The notes under the pieces were generated by a model. The model saw only the letters and a list, made by a program, of their open reading frames with translations. It made no database searches and was not told the DNA's origin. Shown piece after piece: positions 1 to 4,200 of a stretch of DNA of 6,634 nucleotides. Location: assembly GCA_025358985.1 (NCBI GenBank), contig JANYHQ010000658.1:1-6634 (forward strand), read 5' to 3'. Both the position numbers and the translations under genes were made by a program. Position 1 is the first letter of the stretch; each line of letters begins with the position of its first letter. This DNA is from Acidimicrobiales bacterium (GTDB lineage: Bacteria > Actinomycetota > Acidimicrobiia > Acidimicrobiales > JANYDT01).

Positions 1-1261
1 CGGCCAGTGTGATGCTCGGTGCATCGTCCGCGTTTCCGTCGAAGAGAACCACGATGGAGCGAGTGGTGTGCGCAACTGTGGTGGTGACAGATGTAGCGCC
101 TCGTACGGCGTCGCGGGCTCGCATGATGGAAGTGGTGGTCGTGCGGTGTCCACGGAACGTCGACAACGAGCCAGCAATCACCATGCAGCCGGGTCCGGCA
201 TAGCTTCGTTCGTCGACCTGCACGAGCGATGACTCGCTCAGCCATCCGCAGCTCAGCGATGTCTGTGTACCGCCGAGCGCCACGAGACGCTGCGCGCCTT
301 CGGGCACGGTTGCCGAAACACGGGCATCGCCGTGAAGGGTCTCGTCGGTCATGGGCCGTCCGCTGCGATCGAGTGTGACGATACGTACCGCCAGTTCACC
401 GGTGGCGCGCAGCCGTGGCCGTTTGGTGGCACGGTCGTGGCCGGAGCGCGCGATCTCGAACACGATGGCGTCGCCGGCTCGCACAAGTGCGCCAGGTCCC
501 TGCAGGTCCTCGTCGATGCGGGCAGTCGCTTTAGCCAGGATCGGGTCGACACGCATGGAGCGTTGGCGTTCACGGCGCAGCCCAGCCGCCGCGGTGACTG
601 GCACCCGACCAATTGGTAGGACCGTGGCGGCGTCTGATCGTCCAGATGAGGACTGTGCGACGAGACGCAACCACGCGCCAAGTGACGCCGAAAGCCCGAC
701 CTGGATATCAGCCAACGTCGGGGCAACGGTGCGCGGCTGATCAGATTTCACGGTGAAAACCGGACCAGGAGTGTTCGCCGCCTGCGATATGTCCGCGCGC
801 ATCCACGCAACCACGGTTGGGGGATTTGGCGTGATGTCGGGCTTCGGGACCAGGACTCGTGGAGCCTTCACCACAGCGGTACGCACCGGACGTCGGGCAG
901 TGTCTGCAATTCCTGTGCCGAGTGCGACGAGGCGAGGTGGGGCAACGCGGTCGGTGCGCTGTGCGGCGCGTGTAAGGCGCGTGTCGCCAAGGGGTCCAGC
1001 GGCGAGTCGGGCCACGACGGTGAACGTGTCGCCTGCGACATCCACGGCGTGTGAGACGCGACGTTGTGTAACGAGGGCTTCGGCTCGGATGAGCGCAAAC
1101 TCGCCGCGTCCGGTCGAAACTCGACCCTCGACCGCGAACGGGATTGGTTTGACGTCGGTGCTGATTTCGGTGCGCTCGATGGCCACTGTGATGGCGTCCA
1201 ACGCAATGTCGAGCTTGGCGACCAGGTCGAGCCCCGTGCAGGCGTCGATGACTTTCGCGTC
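1..1261 (-). other. C-terminal part of fragment: beta-rich region with two RLVALG motifs
   Basis: Window residues 1792-2211 match no family I can name. The first part (1792-1880) is strand-like: DLVAKLDIALDAITVAIERT, then PFAVEGRVSTGRGEFALIRA. A Pro/Arg-rich connector follows (1912-1940, with RVLVPKPDITPNPPTVV), then a stretch with ADIQVGLSASLGAWLRLVAQ (1975-1994), an Arg-rich piece (2018-2028) and a final strand-rich unit. That unit includes GELAVRIVTLDRSGRPM, RLVALGGTQTSLSCGW, SLVQVDERSYAGPGCMV and TTRSIVVLFDG near the lower end of the window. RLVALG occurs at 1901-1906 and again at 2116-2121, hinting at a duplicated unit. Two cysteines (2129 and 2150) are 21 residues apart in the last unit. 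The protein continues past base 1. Coding is secure; domain identity and role are unknown. Confidence 0.6.
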
Positions 1262-4200
1262 GGGCGCAAGCTTGGAAGGAAGCACGGTCCACGTCGCCTC
1301 CGGTGCTTTGCCGAGTACCGGCGTACGGGTGAACTTCGACGAGACGTCGACACCGTTGGGATCGCGCACCACCACGGACAAGGTGCTCGTGACATTGGCG
1401 CGCCCAGCCGGTCCGAGATCGAGATGTCGGTTCGTGATGGTCATCGGAAGTGTGAGGCCGGGGATCGCATTCGTGGCGGCGCGCGTCTGCACGCTGAAGG
1501 CGAACTCTGGGCCGACGCGCCACGGTTTGGCTGCGCTGCCGTCGTCGGCGACACCGTTCTGACCGGTACCTGATCCCGATGTGGTCACAGTGGCTGGTAC
1601 TTGGCCGCGAGTGATCGATGCTGTGAGAACATGGCCGTCGTCGTCGCCGGAGCGAAGATATTTGTCGCGGAACGCGACGTAGGGGAGTGGTTCGGGCGAG
1701 TTCGTGGCTGACTCGGGTCCAAAATGAACCGTGACGGAGACGACATCGAGGTCAAGCGTGACGGAGCCGCGGAGCTTCGGACCAAGTACGTGGATTTCTG
1801 CGCCGAAGGAGAAGCCGAGTCGTACGTGCCCACAGACGATGAAGCAGATCTCGATGTCGATGCCGGCAGAGATTCGGATGAAGGCTTTGAAGTCGTAGAA
1901 GAACGGGTCCCATGAAACGAGGACGTGGACTCCTGCTTCGAGGCTTGCCCACACCACCGAGCTTTTGTATGACGCCTCCAGTTCGACGCCGGCCATGATG
2001 CACGTAGCGGTCAGCGCGAAGTACGAACCGCCTTTGATTGAGACCCCGAAGCCCGGTTCCCAACTGATTCCGAGGCGCGGCACACTCGGAAACGCAGCTG
2101 GCTTGTGGAAGTCGGGATGATATCCGCCGAGCGACACGACAAATTGGCCAGCCATGTCACCCTTGAACCACAGGACAAAAGCGAACCCGCCGGTCAGCCG
2201 GCAAGACTCGTTGATGAGCCAGGAGTTCTCCGTCAGCTGCGCCTTGATCGAGAAGATGCCTTCCTGGGTCGACAGTCGTGCCTGCAAGGCCAACTCGACC
2301 TGAGCCATTGGTAACGCGGGATTCGGCAGGGCAATGCGTGCCAGGCCGAGAAGGTTGATTTCGAGTCCATCGTGAACTTCGACGGTGAGCACGGCGGTTG
2401 CGTACACGAGCGAGAAACTGGTGAAACTGAGACCCGCGGCGAACCAGATCGCACCGCGCTCGGGCGGAAACACCGTGCCGAGCTGGTCAAGGGCCCCCAT
2501 TGGATTTTGGGCCATCGACGAGAACGGGTCGAGGCACTGAACCAGAATGAAGGTGTCCACTTCTTCGATGGTTGGCGAGATGAGGCGGCGATTCACGCCC
2601 ATGCCGCCGCCGAGTCCAGTCACAAAGAATGCTGGCGGTCCACCAATCGGTGCCGTGACCGCTCCGAACAAGAAGAACGACGTGTACTCGCCGCCGGCTC
2701 CGTCTTCGAACACGCCGTAACCGCCAACCGCCGTGATCCCATAGGGCACGAATGTGACTCGCAACATCCCGAGATAGTCAGGATGGCCGTTGCGGTCGAG
2801 CTTTCGTAACCCGCCCGCAACGGAAAGGCTCCCGCCTTGGTAACCGACGCCAATGCCCGCAAGATCGAGCCGCCACGTGTTGAGCTGAAACGGGGTTGCC
2901 CATGGGATGATTACTTCGAGATCATCGACTTGCACCGTGAGACCTGCGACTGATGCTCCACCGTCGACAAGGATCGAAATCGATTCGGTCGTCGAGCCAG
3001 ACCGTTTGACACCCAGTCCGACCTGTTCGACGTACAGCGGACCAAATGCTCGTTGGATCGGAAGCCACCACGGTCCATTCCCAGGCCCAGCGCGAAGCGA
3101 CACGTCGACCCCGATGCCGCTTGGTTTCGACACTATGGCGAGTGCGGGGCTGAAGGCCGGGGCGAGCTTCTCGGCGTCCCCGGCGCTGCTGCTCGGCGAC
3201 ATGAAACCGGACGCCACCGGGTTGCCGCTTGCGTTGCCGAGTGGGATTCCGAACTGGTCGAGTTCGAGGTGCCCGCCAGCGCGCACCACCGTGCCGGGGT
3301 CGAAGTCCTTGTCGATGTAGCCGTGAAGGCCGATTGAGCGGATGGTGAGGCCAAGGTCGATGAGCTTCTGCCCGCCGGGCTTATCGATTCGCAGCCCAAC
3401 TCCGCGCATGATGAGACGGGGTGCGATCGAAGGGGTACCGGCAGTCGGAATTCGGACAACGAGCACGTCAATTCCGGCCGCACCAGCTACGGGTTGCGTG
3501 ATCGCGGGGTCACTGAGCCAGTCGTCGACGACCTCGATGGAGAGGCGGGCGCTACTGGTCGAGAACAGCTCGATCTGCTTGTGCGGTGGAATGGTGAGCG
3601 TGATTCCATAGCGAGTTCCGGAACCGTCAGTTTCGCTGGCCAAGTTGACCGCCAGCGGGACACCACCGGGCAGTGGCAGACCTCTTGATGCGCTGCCGCC
3701 GAGTACCGCGCTGGCTGCGTTCGCCGCCGTCGAGAGTGCACGGGTGAGCAGCGCGAGGGGGTCGAAACTTCCATCAGGATTCGCGTCGAGGAACGAAAGT
3801 CGATAGTGGACGCCGCCGCTCGACGTGCGGGCCAGTACGTTTGGATGCAGCAGCTGTCCCAGCTTTTGACCGGTCGAAAGCAGATTTGCCTCGAGCAGAT
3901 CTCGAATTTCGGTGATGTTCAAGATCAACTCGGCGGCGATTGGGATGAGGTACGCGCGAGCGAGACCAAAGGCCGCAGCACCTGGGTCGTCAGTATCGGT
4001 GCCACCGTGACGCCAGCGCAGCGCAAAGCCCGTCGCGAGATCGAGTTGCACGAGGATGGCATCGCGCTGAACTGCCGTCGGCGCGGCTGTCCACAAGCGC
4101 GCCTCGATCAGTCCAGCCGGCCGGGGCGCGTCAACGCCGATTGAGAACGACGCACCCGGAAACAGTGACGTACTGCCGATCTTCAACAAGTCAGGGCTGC

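Noticed and set aside
349..726. A 125-codon minus-strand frame that might be a separate small gene
   Set aside because: It is shifted relative to the giant frame on the same strand, is rich in Arg/Pro/Ser/Cys, and has no support other than being open. The giant frame has no stop here.
741..1562. Overlapping open frames of about 260 codons on both strands
   Set aside because: The plus-strand frame (753-1562) and the out-of-frame minus-strand frame (741-1523) both give Arg/His/Ser/Thr-rich translations without motifs. The true frame through the same bases gives a smooth continuation of the protein, including LSVVVRDPNGVDVSSKFTRT.
2500..2800. Asp/Gly-containing loops (LDRNGHPD, VFEDGAGGEY) as calcium-binding or repeat-in-toxin motifs
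   Set aside because: They occur once each, do not follow the nine-residue GGxGxDxUx pattern, and fit turns between strands in the DUF6603 core.
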